A stretch of DNA of 64,000 bases. It comes from Aphrocallistes beatrix. Its lineage: Eukaryota > Porifera > Hexactinellida > Sceptrulophora > Aphrocallistidae. Both the position numbers and the translations under genes were made by a program. The notes beneath the pieces are model-generated. The model ran no database searches, was not told the DNA's origin, and was given only the letters and a program-made list of their open reading frames with translations. Of this stretch, positions 46,501 through 58,500 are shown one piece after another (within the stretch, counting starts at the first letter, position 1; every line of letters starts with the position of its first letter). The stretch spans positions 2,307,934 to 2,371,933 of the forward strand of contig OY725494.1 of NCBI GenBank assembly GCA_963281255.1, given 5' to 3'.

Positions 46501-49500
46501 GCCACTGCCACATATATATAGCGTTACTAAGTATAATATTTAATCAGGTTGCGTTGAATGTATTAACAAGTGCCTACAATAATCACTTTTGTAAGCGTGA
46601 ACCATACGTACTATGTGATGTAGTATATAAAAGAAGAGAAAATTTGTTTTTGTTTTTACAGAGGTTTAATTATTTCGCATAAATATTCGGATTCGTTAAC
46701 ATGTCAATATTCATATCCCTAAATCTTGATCATTGTTCAACCTCCAAAACTGATGGGATGGGAGCGTGCTTCCAACTTATTGTGGGTATATACATGTAAA
46801 ATTAATAAAATTCGCATCATATTGTAGAGATATCCATACTAATCATTTAGCAATCATATTTCCACTTCTATCTCATCTTATTCGCGAAGTATACACCATA
46901 TTAGGAAATAATGATTCGATTTTCGATTCTTTGAAGTGTCATCATGATGATGTCAACATAGTTTTATGGGGACACCCATAGTGTACCTTTGGTGTTAATA
47001 CGGAACCGGTATGTTGGATATTATATAATCAAAAGAAGAAAATCACATAAAGTTGCGCAATCATGATGATTTAGCATAGTACTTTGAAAATCGAAGGGTG
47101 AGGTGAAAATTTACATATAGTGTCTCATCATCACAAAAAAAATCAATAACTTTAAAACTGTTGTTAAGGGAGGCATTACGGCCGGCCGGACATCACCACT
47201 CATTCTAGAACTGAGGTGCTATATTATTATATTATTTCATACCATAATACGTAGATCCTATATAATAGATAGGAAGCACACAAAACTATTCGACGATAAG
47301 AGTTAATACATTGGATGCACCTTATATGAATATACACGATTCAGAACTGTGGTGGTATATTAAATTTGCAGATGTATTACCTACCTACCATTAGTTCTGA
47401 TAGGAAAATCGAACTCACCATTGAATTTCCCTCCATTAAGGCACACGGAAAGTGATAGTAACTGGAACAGTCAGGTCCTGAACACTGAATACTGGCTCCA
47501 TTTAGATGGCAAAACTTGCATTGCTAAAAATGTAATAGAACTTGCTAAATACATCTATCATTCATAAACATATATGTACCAATTTTCATTTAGAAAAACA
47601 ATGAATTGAGCTACTAATCTAAAATAGTCTACCTACAGTCAGAGACTCATTATCAGGTTAGAGTGTAGAACCAAAATTTAGAATATTAGAGAATATGAAT
47701 TTTAATTAGTACGCAGTTTATAAAGCAATGCGTGACCTACGTTATATAATATTACTAATACATCAAAACAGATTTATCAAATATTCAGATATTGGGATAG
47801 ATACATTTTGTCATGCAGTGGAACAATACTAAAAGAATGCTATTATGTACTCAATATAGTACTGTTAAAATGAATATTGAGGAAAGGTGAAGTGTTCGTT
47901 GATACAGATTAAGTCAAGTAATTTAAAAAACAAAATAGCATACTATAATTAGAATACAGGTACCTATTTAACATCATTAGTAGGGATAAATAATTGATTT
48001 TGAGGTAAAAAGATATGCTTAAGTTATTATGGTAACTGGTAAAGTTATTACGGTAACAACACAAAAGCTGGAAGATAGGCCTGAACTGTACTAAGCAGTA
48101 TTAGAGTGAGTGCATGCGCTGTGCTATGGAGAGGATTCAAGTCAAATAGATATCCTTAGCCAAGTATTCTGCATACTCAGATACAATTGTAACATAAGTA
48201 AGCCAAAATACAAGAGAGAAGTTATAACTTTAATGTGTATGTGAATTTCAAATTATATCGATGGGATAGATATTATGCCCATGGAGTGCAGTTCAATTTC
48301 TCTACAAATTACCGATGGAAGAAGATATCAATTGAGTCTATTTCGAGTTATTATTAATTGTTTAAAATTGGGACTATAAACCATTATAAAAAAAGAAAAA
48401 AATATGACTCCATTTGCAAAATAAAAACTTTCGGTTAAACTGATAATATTCAGAGAGATACCTCTATAATTCAATTATTTCTAACTCTAAATTTCTTTTT
48501 AGATTATCACGTATACTAATGGCAGAGAGTGGAGATCGAGTCAAGGTAAGTATCCAGTGCAAATATTATTTGAATATCTAAAGCTTACTGAGTACTGCGT
48601 GTGGTGTATGCTTTGTTTAAACTGGCTTCAGTGCAGTAAAATTATTGCAAAGAAATGTAAACCTTAATTAAGTGATTTAGAATATTGCTTGATAATAGTG
48701 AAGCTATCCTCGATTGGGACTACTTATTTGAGAAACTATTTAATAGGACAGTAAACAGATCACAATTTTATCAAGATGAACTGTAGGTACGTTTTCGATA
48801 AAAAAACAACGAAATTGTATTTCTTGGACAGTGTGGTGCTAGATTAGTAGTAGGGGGACCAGTTTCAGTTTCATTTGAAGCAAATATATATTTTCAATTG
48901 TCTGGCAAACCTTGCTTGATGTATTTTCATCAGAGACATTAGGCCAGAGAAAACATTGCTAAAGAGCATTAAGGGAAATACATTTGGGCTTAAGTACAGT
49001 GCGTTCTCAAAGTTTGAGTGATAATTATACCAGTAGAAGGCTTTAAGTTAGTGCAAATACACTACCCTATACGAATAGTAGAGCGTTGCTCGCTTGAGCT
49101 TTCAGCTAGCGCAGGGCTGTCCAACTATATTTACTTCGGGCCGCAATACAGGGGCGTGCACTCGGGATGGGTATGGATAGAGGCATTTTGGACGCAACGC
49201 GGGCCGCCTGTTGGACAGCGCTGAGCTAGCGGATAGCTTCTGACTCTTTCCTATCACGTAATTTGCTATAGAAAAGCCAGTCTCTAACATCATAATTTTG
49301 TTATAAAAGCAAAAATACTCCGGTGTCAGCTTCTACGCCTGGCAGTTCCTTTACGTTACTCATTTCCGGTTAAGCCATTTTGAACGGAAAAGCAAAAAAT
49401 GTGGTTTATTTACTTTAAATAAAATAGCTATACATAATTTCACACCTTTGGAAGAATTGTAAAATATTGGTTTCAAATAGAAGGGCACCTAGGGTTCGTC

Positions 49501-52500
49501 AAAGGTGTAGATTCTGAATCGAAAGATAGAGCTTAGGAGTGCATGAACAAACTATACAGAGAGTCGCCCTGAGAGCGCCTGGGGTATCAAAGAAAAGGTT
49601 GATTGCTTTCTAATTCTATACTGAATTCAGAACTGCAGAAGAATATTAGGTGCATGCATAGCCTACTGTATATAAGGCCCCACAGAACATGTGGATTTGG
49701 GACTAGGGATGCGGAAGAATATGGTTGAACTAATACATGATCTGCGTTAAATCATTAACAAAGCACAATAGAGCTTAGGAATGTATTACCAGCATATATA
49801 AATATGGTGTCAAAGTACCGATATCCGTTGTTAAAATTTAGATTAGTCACCATATGGTTGCGCAATAGGTTATATTTGTGACAAATTTGGTGATTTTCAG
49901 AGGTCTTTTAAGGGCACTTCTAAGTGTTTTTATTATAAAACTTTTCGCATAGAACTGAGATATGAATGAGTTAATACGAAAAATTTGGAAATTTTTAATG
50001 GAATGTTGCTACATTCCAGTGTTGCTATGGAAACGTGTTTTGGTCAGTTGGGGTTATATCTTGAAAACTGCAATAGCTAGACATTCAAATTTCATTTGAT
50101 AGCGAATATACTACTTCCTATTAAGCGATAATACAATTTCGACGTCTAAATTCAATGGTTTACGAGATATTCGACAATTTATCATATTGGTCACATTTGG
50201 TAATTTGTCGAATATCTCGCAAACCATTGAATTTAGACGTCGAAATTATATTATCGCTTAATAGGAAGTAGTATATTCGCTATCAAATGGAATTGCATTT
50301 GAATGTCTAGCTATTGCAGTTTTCAAGAAATGACCCCAACTGACCAAAACACGTTTCCAATAGCAACACTGGAATGTAACAAAATTCCATTAAAAAATTC
50401 AAAATATTTCGTATTAACTCATTCATATCTCAGTTCGATGCGAAAAATTTTATAATAAAAACACTTAGAAGTGCCCCTAAACGGCCTCTGAAAATCATCA
50501 AATTTGTCACAAATATAACCTATTGCGCAACTATGTGGTGACTAATCTAAATTTTAACAACGGATATAGGTACTTTGACACCATATTTATATATGCTGGT
50601 AATACATTCCTAAGCTCTATTGTGCTTTGTTAATTATTTAAGGAAGCTCATGTATTAGTTCAACCATCTTCTACCGCATCCCTAGTCCCAAATCCGCATA
50701 TTACTGTGAGGCCATATATACAGTAGGCTATGGTGCATGATTAAAGGGATTCGAAATCTACACCCATAAAAACCTCAAATTAAAATTTGAAAGCTAGTTT
50801 CTAGCATATTTTTTGAGATTTGTTCACTTTAGGCATCTAATGTAAACAAAAGTAAACAAAAAAATTATCATATAGGTAGATTCGAAAACATGATATTCAA
50901 AATCTACACCCCAAAAAAACTCATGTCGGGATATTTTTCAAAATTCGTCAAATAGTGAAATATGTATATAACCTTCTTTATTGCTATAAACTGTATAAAA
51001 TTAATATATATATGTATCTATATAAGTTGTATACTATATTCTTACTATTAAAACTCGATTAATGTATATTTATATATATATACCGTATATATATATATAT
51101 CTGTAACGAATTGACTGAAGAAACTGCCAAGCACAGAAAGCTTATTTTTGGCATGTGGGGGTATTTTGGCTATGGCTCCACTAAGTTCAGACGAAAATGT
51201 CGACTCATCATGGAATCGTGACGTCATTGTCACCCATTAATAATTAGAAATTTCATTTTTTCGACTATAACTCAGCCATTTTAGGTGATAGAAGGCTGAG
51301 ATTTTAATAGAATGTGTATATTAATATCTCTCACAAGTGATACAACTATCATCAAAAGAAAGACTCATCACTCTGTTATGACGTCATCATTACGTAACAA
51401 AATTTAAAAAATTGACAAATTTTGTGATTTTTCGTGCGATATCGATTATAACAGTAAGACAGACGTATTTAGAGATGTTACCTCCTTTATAATTAATCAA
51501 TGTGACTCCAGGCGCCCAAAGGGCACCTCCGGCGGACACAAAATGTCTGTTAGCCATGCTGCGCAAGCAAGCGAAGCGCGCTTGTAATATTATAAATTGC
51601 TTTGAAGTCTTACAACAAATGACAGTGTATTGTAGTGTCGTACAATGATTTTTATTGTGAGACCATATACTTGTATATTGTATAGAAAAGATGAGAAAAT
51701 TTCGCTTTGATCTTCGAAATTAATCGTAAAATTACCTCATTCGACACCTATGTGCTAATTTTCATATCTCTACGACTTACCAATTCTTCAATCAATTCGA
51801 ACAAACAACAAAAATCCTAGCGTTTTAATATACACGTATAAGATTTATTGACAACAAGCGCGCTTCGCTTGCTTGCGGTGCGCGGCGGGCAGACACTTTG
51901 TGTGTGCCGGAGGGGCCTAGATTCACATTGATTAATTATAAGGTAGATAACATCTCTAAATACGTCTGTCTTACTGTTATAAACGATATCGCACGAAAAA
52001 TCACCAAATTCGTCAATTTTTCAAATTTTGATGCGTAATGATGACGTCATAAAACAGTGATGAGTATCATTTTTTATCATATGTGAGATATATTAATATA
52101 CACATTCTATTAAAATTTCAGCCTTATCACCCAAAATGGTTGAGTTATAGCCGAAAAACTGAAATTTCAAATAATATAAAAGGTGACAATGACGTCATAA
52201 TTCCATGATGAGTGAAAAAACAAAATACTCTCACATGCCAAAAATCATCCTTCTGTTCCTGGCAGTTTCTTCAATCAATTCGTCATATAGATACAGTCGA
52301 CTCCGCTTAATAGGGCCACTGTTTAATCGGGTCAACCGTTTAATCGGGCCACTTTTGGCAGGACCGGAATAACTCTCACACATAGAAGCTAATACAAAAT
52401 ATTTTCGGTTATAGGGTTCTCCGCTTAATCGGGGCAAAATGTCCTCTGACCGATGTGACCCTATTAAGCGGAGTCGACTGTATATATATATATATATAGT

Positions 52501-55500
52501 CAGGGTCGCTTATTATGAACCCGCTTAATATGAACATTCGTTTATTATGAACTAACCACCTGGTCCCAATTTCATTTTTTAGATAGGATTTGTATTGATT
52601 CAAGTTCGCTTAATATGAAGTATCTCTATTATGAACAGATTTTTTGGTCCCCTGGTGGTTCATAATAAGCGACCCTGAATATATATGTATAACTCGGTTC
52701 GTAAGTACTCGGGATACAACGTACTTCGGCTTAGTACGTACTCATTTCTCTTTCCCAGAATTAATTTATTATATAGATTCCTATGTAATATCAACTCGGT
52801 TAGTACGTACTTTTTTCCGCTTCCCGGAGGGGTACGTACTAACCGAGTTCTACTATATATATATATAGTATATATATATATATATATACAGTCGAACCTG
52901 CTATAACTGGCCACTCTATATAACGATCACCTGTCTATAGCGGTCACCAATGAACAGTCCCGTCCGAAATTCCATAATATTGAACCTGTGTACGAGGGTC
53001 ACTCAATATGGTTTTTTTAATGCGTAATGATGACATCATAATAGAATAATGAGTCATCATTTTTTATGATAGTTACATCATATGTGAGATGTATTAATAT
53101 ACATACACATTCTCTTAAAATTTCTGCCTTCTATCAAGCAAAATGGCCGAGTTATAGTCGAAAAACTGAAATTTCTAATTATAAGAAAGGTAACAATGAC
53201 GTTAGGAACTTAGTGGGGCCATAGCCAAAAGACTCACCCCATGCCAAAAATCAGCTTTCTGTGCCTGGCAGTTTCTTCAATCAATTAATTACATATATAA
53301 ATTTCAGGGTTGCAACCGAATAGTTGATTATTCGGTTTAACCAAATAATATTTGCAAATAGTTGATATTTAGTTTGTATCCAAATATCATTATTTGGTAT
53401 TCGGTTGGGAACCAAATAATTTGCATGCCTTCCCAACACAATCACATGTTCTTACATGAGTTGATCCGAACACAAATAAAACTAACAAGCTACTCATACT
53501 TGATTATATTTTTGTATAAATGTTTATATATTCAATATACGTATAAACATTTATACAAAAATATAATCAAATATAAGTTGGCTTATTAACGAGTGTTATC
53601 TTAGCAGCGGATTCAGCAGCGGATTCGAAATCACACTTAATCGCTTATCACTCGAAAAGTATTCGTCCTAGATCAAAAATAATTATACCAGTGGGAAGAA
53701 GAGAGTTGGTGTATTTCATTTTTAAGTTTAAAATTTTAAATTTTCACAAAATGAGTTAGCAGTGACCCATCAAATTTAGGTCTCAGTTTTTGGTTAATAT
53801 CTCATGAAATATTTATGATAAAAACTTTTCCTTTAAACTACGTTTATTTCAGCCTTGGTGTATTTTGTATTTCAAATTTCAAATTAAAATATTAATTTTT
53901 GAACGAATTATTAATATTTGAATTTTACATTATAATAATGTGATATCACCGGGATTGAATCTATCAAAAATATCTTCTTTAATCACACCAGATCATATTT
54001 TGATTGCTGAATTCGTGTCCAGCACTAAGTTTCCAGCAATTTGATATATATATTGACCATATTTGGAGAATTATTTTGGTTGCCCGTTCCTAGCAACGGC
54101 CAGGAATGTTAAAACATTCCGATCTCCAAATTTTGGAGTAACCATATCGAGTGACCCCTTGTTCTTCTCGGCTAGGTTCAGCGAGTATGCTAATTAGAAC
54201 ACTCTGACACAGAGGCGCCGCCAGGACGCCACCACTGGGGGGGCACCTTGGGGGCACAAATTATTTCCAGTGGGGCACCAACATTTTTTGGGTACAGATT
54301 ACCCGCCAATGAGAACTAATAGGTATATAGTACATATATATATATATACACATATTATGTTATTTTCTTACACTTAAATATTGGTGTACACTATTGAATT
54401 AGAGAAACCTGTTTATCGATATAATAGAAGCCTAGTATATAGTGCGAAGGTATGGACAAATGAATGACGCATGTATTCCTGTCGGAAATTGGTGCCCCCC
54501 TACAGGGGGGGCACCACTAATTATAGGGGGGGCACGTGCCTCCCCTGGCGCCGCCACTGCTCTGACATATCATATGTGGAATATATGAAAGTTATGTGGC
54601 ATACCATTGTGGCAGGTATAGTTGAATGTGGTAAAACCTTCATATATTCATAAATATTTCATGAGATATTAACTAAAAACTGAGACCTAAATTTGATGGG
54701 TTGACCAAATATTCGGTTTACCAAATTATTCGGTTAACCAAATTATTTGATCTGATCATTATTCGGTTAAATTGATATTTGGTTGAAGCGGTTTCAACCT
54801 TATATATATACACATTAATCGAGTTTTAACAGTAAGGATTACTATTAAAACTCGATTAATATTTATATATTTATATATACGCATGTACTACTATATAGCT
54901 CTGTAAAGAATTGATTGAAGAAACTGCCAGGAAAAGAAAGCCCATTTTTGGCATGTTTGAGTATTTCGGCTGGCTCCACTAAGTTCTGATCTCAGACGAA
55001 AATGTCAACTCATCATGAAATTATGACGTCATTGTCACCTTTATATAAGTAGAAAAATCTAATGACTACCATTCTGCCACTTTAAATGATCGAAGGCTGA
55101 AATTTAATAGACTGTGATATAATATTCTCACATATGATACAACAATCATCAAAAAATGATGAATGATCTCTCTGCTATGACGTCATCATTACGCATCAAA
55201 AATTTAAAAAAAATTCGAGTGATATCGATTATAACAGCAAGACAGAAGTATTTAGAGATGCTAGCTCCTTATAATTATTCCATGTGATCCTAGGCGGCCT
55301 TTGGGCGGCTCTGGCGAATACAAAGTGTCCGCCTGCCGCGCAGCGCAAGCAAGCGAAGCGCGCTTGTATATGTATATATAAACAAACAAATACACATTAA
55401 TTGAGTTTTAATTTTAAGGATTCATTCATTTTGATATGCATAAAAATCAAGACAAAAAGTTGAAAGCAACTTTATCACTTTAAAATGAAAATAAAATGAA

Positions 55501-58500
55501 ACCTGGGGGGGGGGTCTGGGATACTAGCCCCCCAGAAAATTTTTATAATCTTAGAGGCTCAAATATCGATATACAGCTATTGTTATTACCTAGGGAAGAG
55601 AAAATCTCGGATTATAGTGGAATACAAATGTAATTGGGAGATATATCTAGATTCAATTAACATAATTTTGGGGTTTATTTGTAACCTATTAGTTTGTGTG
55701 AAGTCCTGTCATACCACAGCTTGCTCCACTGCCCGGCACCACGGCGTTCCCCCAGGCTCCAGAGCTGGGGGGGCGGCCCCCTCAGGTACCCACACTTGGT
55801 GCGTATGGGTGGGGCTTTGGCCCCCCTGGCCTCCCCGTAGAGCCGCTACTGCCACCAGCAGTTTAATATAAATAGTACTAGGTATTTTGAAAAATATTTG
55901 TACATCAGCTTTCTAAGTGCTTTATATCTTATTAGTAATCAACATCCCGTCTATGAGGTTATATTTTTCACACAATTTTTTTATATGGTATATTTTTACG
56001 ATAATACTTGGAGTTTATACTTTGTTGTGTCATCACGACATCATGATAACGTTAGCAAAATATTGCAGACACACCCATACTGAACATTAAATCAATCAAT
56101 AGTTCTAAGATGATGACCCATTTAAAATTTTCAACCACATTCAGTGGGGTAGGGGAGATTAAGGATGACGTCACAATCTACCTTTATATTAATATAGGTT
56201 GACCATATTGAGTAGTTTTCAAGATTACATATGCGCTTCTCGCTCTTGCATTGCGCGGATTGCGAATAGTTCCTGTCCAAAGAATCGCCCTGCGGACGCC
56301 TGGGGATATCACCGAATTCAGAGGCCCGGGTACGAAATCTTAATTACTAACATTAATCCATTTCAAAATTTGTTTACTCAATGTATCTATTTTAAACAGT
56401 AAACTCAGACGGGATGGGGGCATGCTTCCAACTTATTGTGAGAATACACATATGAAATGTTACATTATTGAGTCATTGTACCCCGATATTAGTTTTTTTG
56501 GTGACTCATCATGACGCGTCATTATGATGACGTTAGTATAATATTGTACAGACATCCATGGTGCACCTTTGGTATTAATCTGGAAATGATATGTTGAATA
56601 GTTTTCGAGATCTATAATCAAAAGAATAAAATCACAAAATGCTACGTAATCATGATGATTTAGCATATTTTAATGGCCGGATACCGGATGTGCATCTATA
56701 ATTTTGCTGAATGTTCTTTGTGTAATGACATGCTTTCGCTAGTCATTGAACAATGAAATATAGATAGAGATATGGCCTACTTAATATAGTTGAAAAGTAA
56801 AGTCTATTTTACGAAAGGATTAAAAAGGAAGTGGTACAATATCTTATATTCTGAAGTGCGTGGCGTACAGTGTATTTTAAATTTGCTTATTGAATTTCTT
56901 GGTGGATCACCATTCGGTTGCCATATTGATTTGTTGTTATAATATATAGCCCCAATTGTATACACACTGTTTTAGAGGCTGCCTTTGAAAATAAATTTGC
57001 GGATTCCCTTGGATGTAATTCAGTTTAGCGGAAATTTAACTGGTCCCCCATTGAATTCTACTATGTATAACTTATAGATTGGCTTCTTTGAACAGTCTAG
57101 TATTAGGCAGGGGGAATAATGTGTTTTTTTCTTAATTTCATGCCACTTTTGTCACACATTTTAAGTGGCAAAAATAGTCCAAAAATCCACTATACGCGGA
57201 ATTATATCTTTTAAAACAAGATATTCAACTGACACCTCCAATTTATTTTTTGCATTGCTTCTTAATTATTTTATACTTCAATGATCTTACATCACAATTT
57301 TGCGAAATTATTCACAAAAATGATTTCCTAGCCATTTTCAATGGGCAATTGCAAATTTCACCCAGTGTTAGAAACCGGGGTGCATAAAATCGAGTGCGAT
57401 GACCACAATAATACACACAAAAAAAATACCAATTGAAAGTCGATCGTCCAAAGAATTTAATAATTGAATAGAAAATATATTAGCTATTACTTTTTGAGAT
57501 ATATAGTTGCTCCTGGAACCCGTGGGTTGCCCTTAGTAACCACTCCAAATGATTAAATGGCACACAAAATAAGAACTCGACATATGTATATCTCTACGAG
57601 TATTAGCTGAACAAGCTTGATTTTTCTCCATGATAAATGGTCTTTATTCTGAGATCATTACTCCAAAGTCCAATAACCTTCCCCCGGATGTAAGAATTTA
57701 TGCCTCAAAACATGATTGACTAACAAAGTAAAAGTCCGGGTATATCAGTCTAATTGAGAACCTGTTGCCTGGCTAATTTGGAACAAATGAAAGCCGAAAA
57801 AATAGTTAGCAGAGTTACAAGTGCGGCTAGTCGAAATTTTGGAAGGAATAGATTGATTTTTTTTCTTACATAACTATTTGAATTCAATGTACAACAAATA
57901 AAACTTATTTCATTCTGACGAGTCTGGGACGTCGCCACGGGGGAAGCAAGGAGGGGCAATGCCCCCCCGCCCCACCAGGGAATTTTCATTCCCTGGGGCA
58001 ATGCTCTCCTGGCAAAAAAATAATTCTAGTTTCTAGTATTTCGTACTCTCATCAGGATTTAATAAACTTTTTTTTGAAAAATAAAGCACTAATTTTGTCC
58101 AAATTCTAAGAATCTGTGAATATTATGAGACAAATACCTTACAGCGCCCCCAGACCCACAGCTGGGTGTTTACCCCCATCAGAGATCTGTTTTGTGGTTC
58201 GCCCCCTGGGGGCTCGCTCTGCCGTCTATATGGAAAAAAACCTGGCGACGTCCCTGATCAGATTTAAATAATTCCAGATTTTAATGAGACAAGACGTCGT
58301 ATATCGTACGAATTGATTGAAGAAACTGTAGGACAAATATTGCAGTATGGCCGGGAGCGACAGGAGTGGAGTCTCCGACTCTAGGACTAGGACTAATTGC
58401 ACGAACCGTAAAATTAGTCCTTGCATGGCCGGACAAGTCGGCAGGCCTTGTCGGGCTTCAAGGTGTTCATGTCATCTTGGATAAAATCCAGAATTTCTTC

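Larger units (their letters stand above)
42269..47418. other. KMT2 intron 3, about 5.1 kb
   Basis: AT-rich intronic DNA. It holds three foldback elements (43983-44340, 44344-44772, 44999-45461), a perfect hairpin (45471-45519) and a probable old element (45790-46512, TGGCAGTGGCTA / TAGCCACTGCCA). No coding region was recognised on either strand. Confidence 0.6.
53015..54839 (-). repeat. Family A copy interrupted by another element
   Basis: 53015-53300 holds the body (TAATGATGACATCATAATAG to CAATCAATTAATTACATA). The microsatellite is then split by the insertion 53306-54803, after which (TA)n and ACATTAATCGAGTTTTAACA to AAGGAT (54804-54839) complete the copy. Confidence 0.7.

Noticed and set aside
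47419-47523. A KMT2A/B (MLL1/2) assignment
   Set aside because: There is no CXXC, bromodomain or taspase site. N-terminal ePHD plus PHD clusters and the HMG-like segment point to KMT2C/D.
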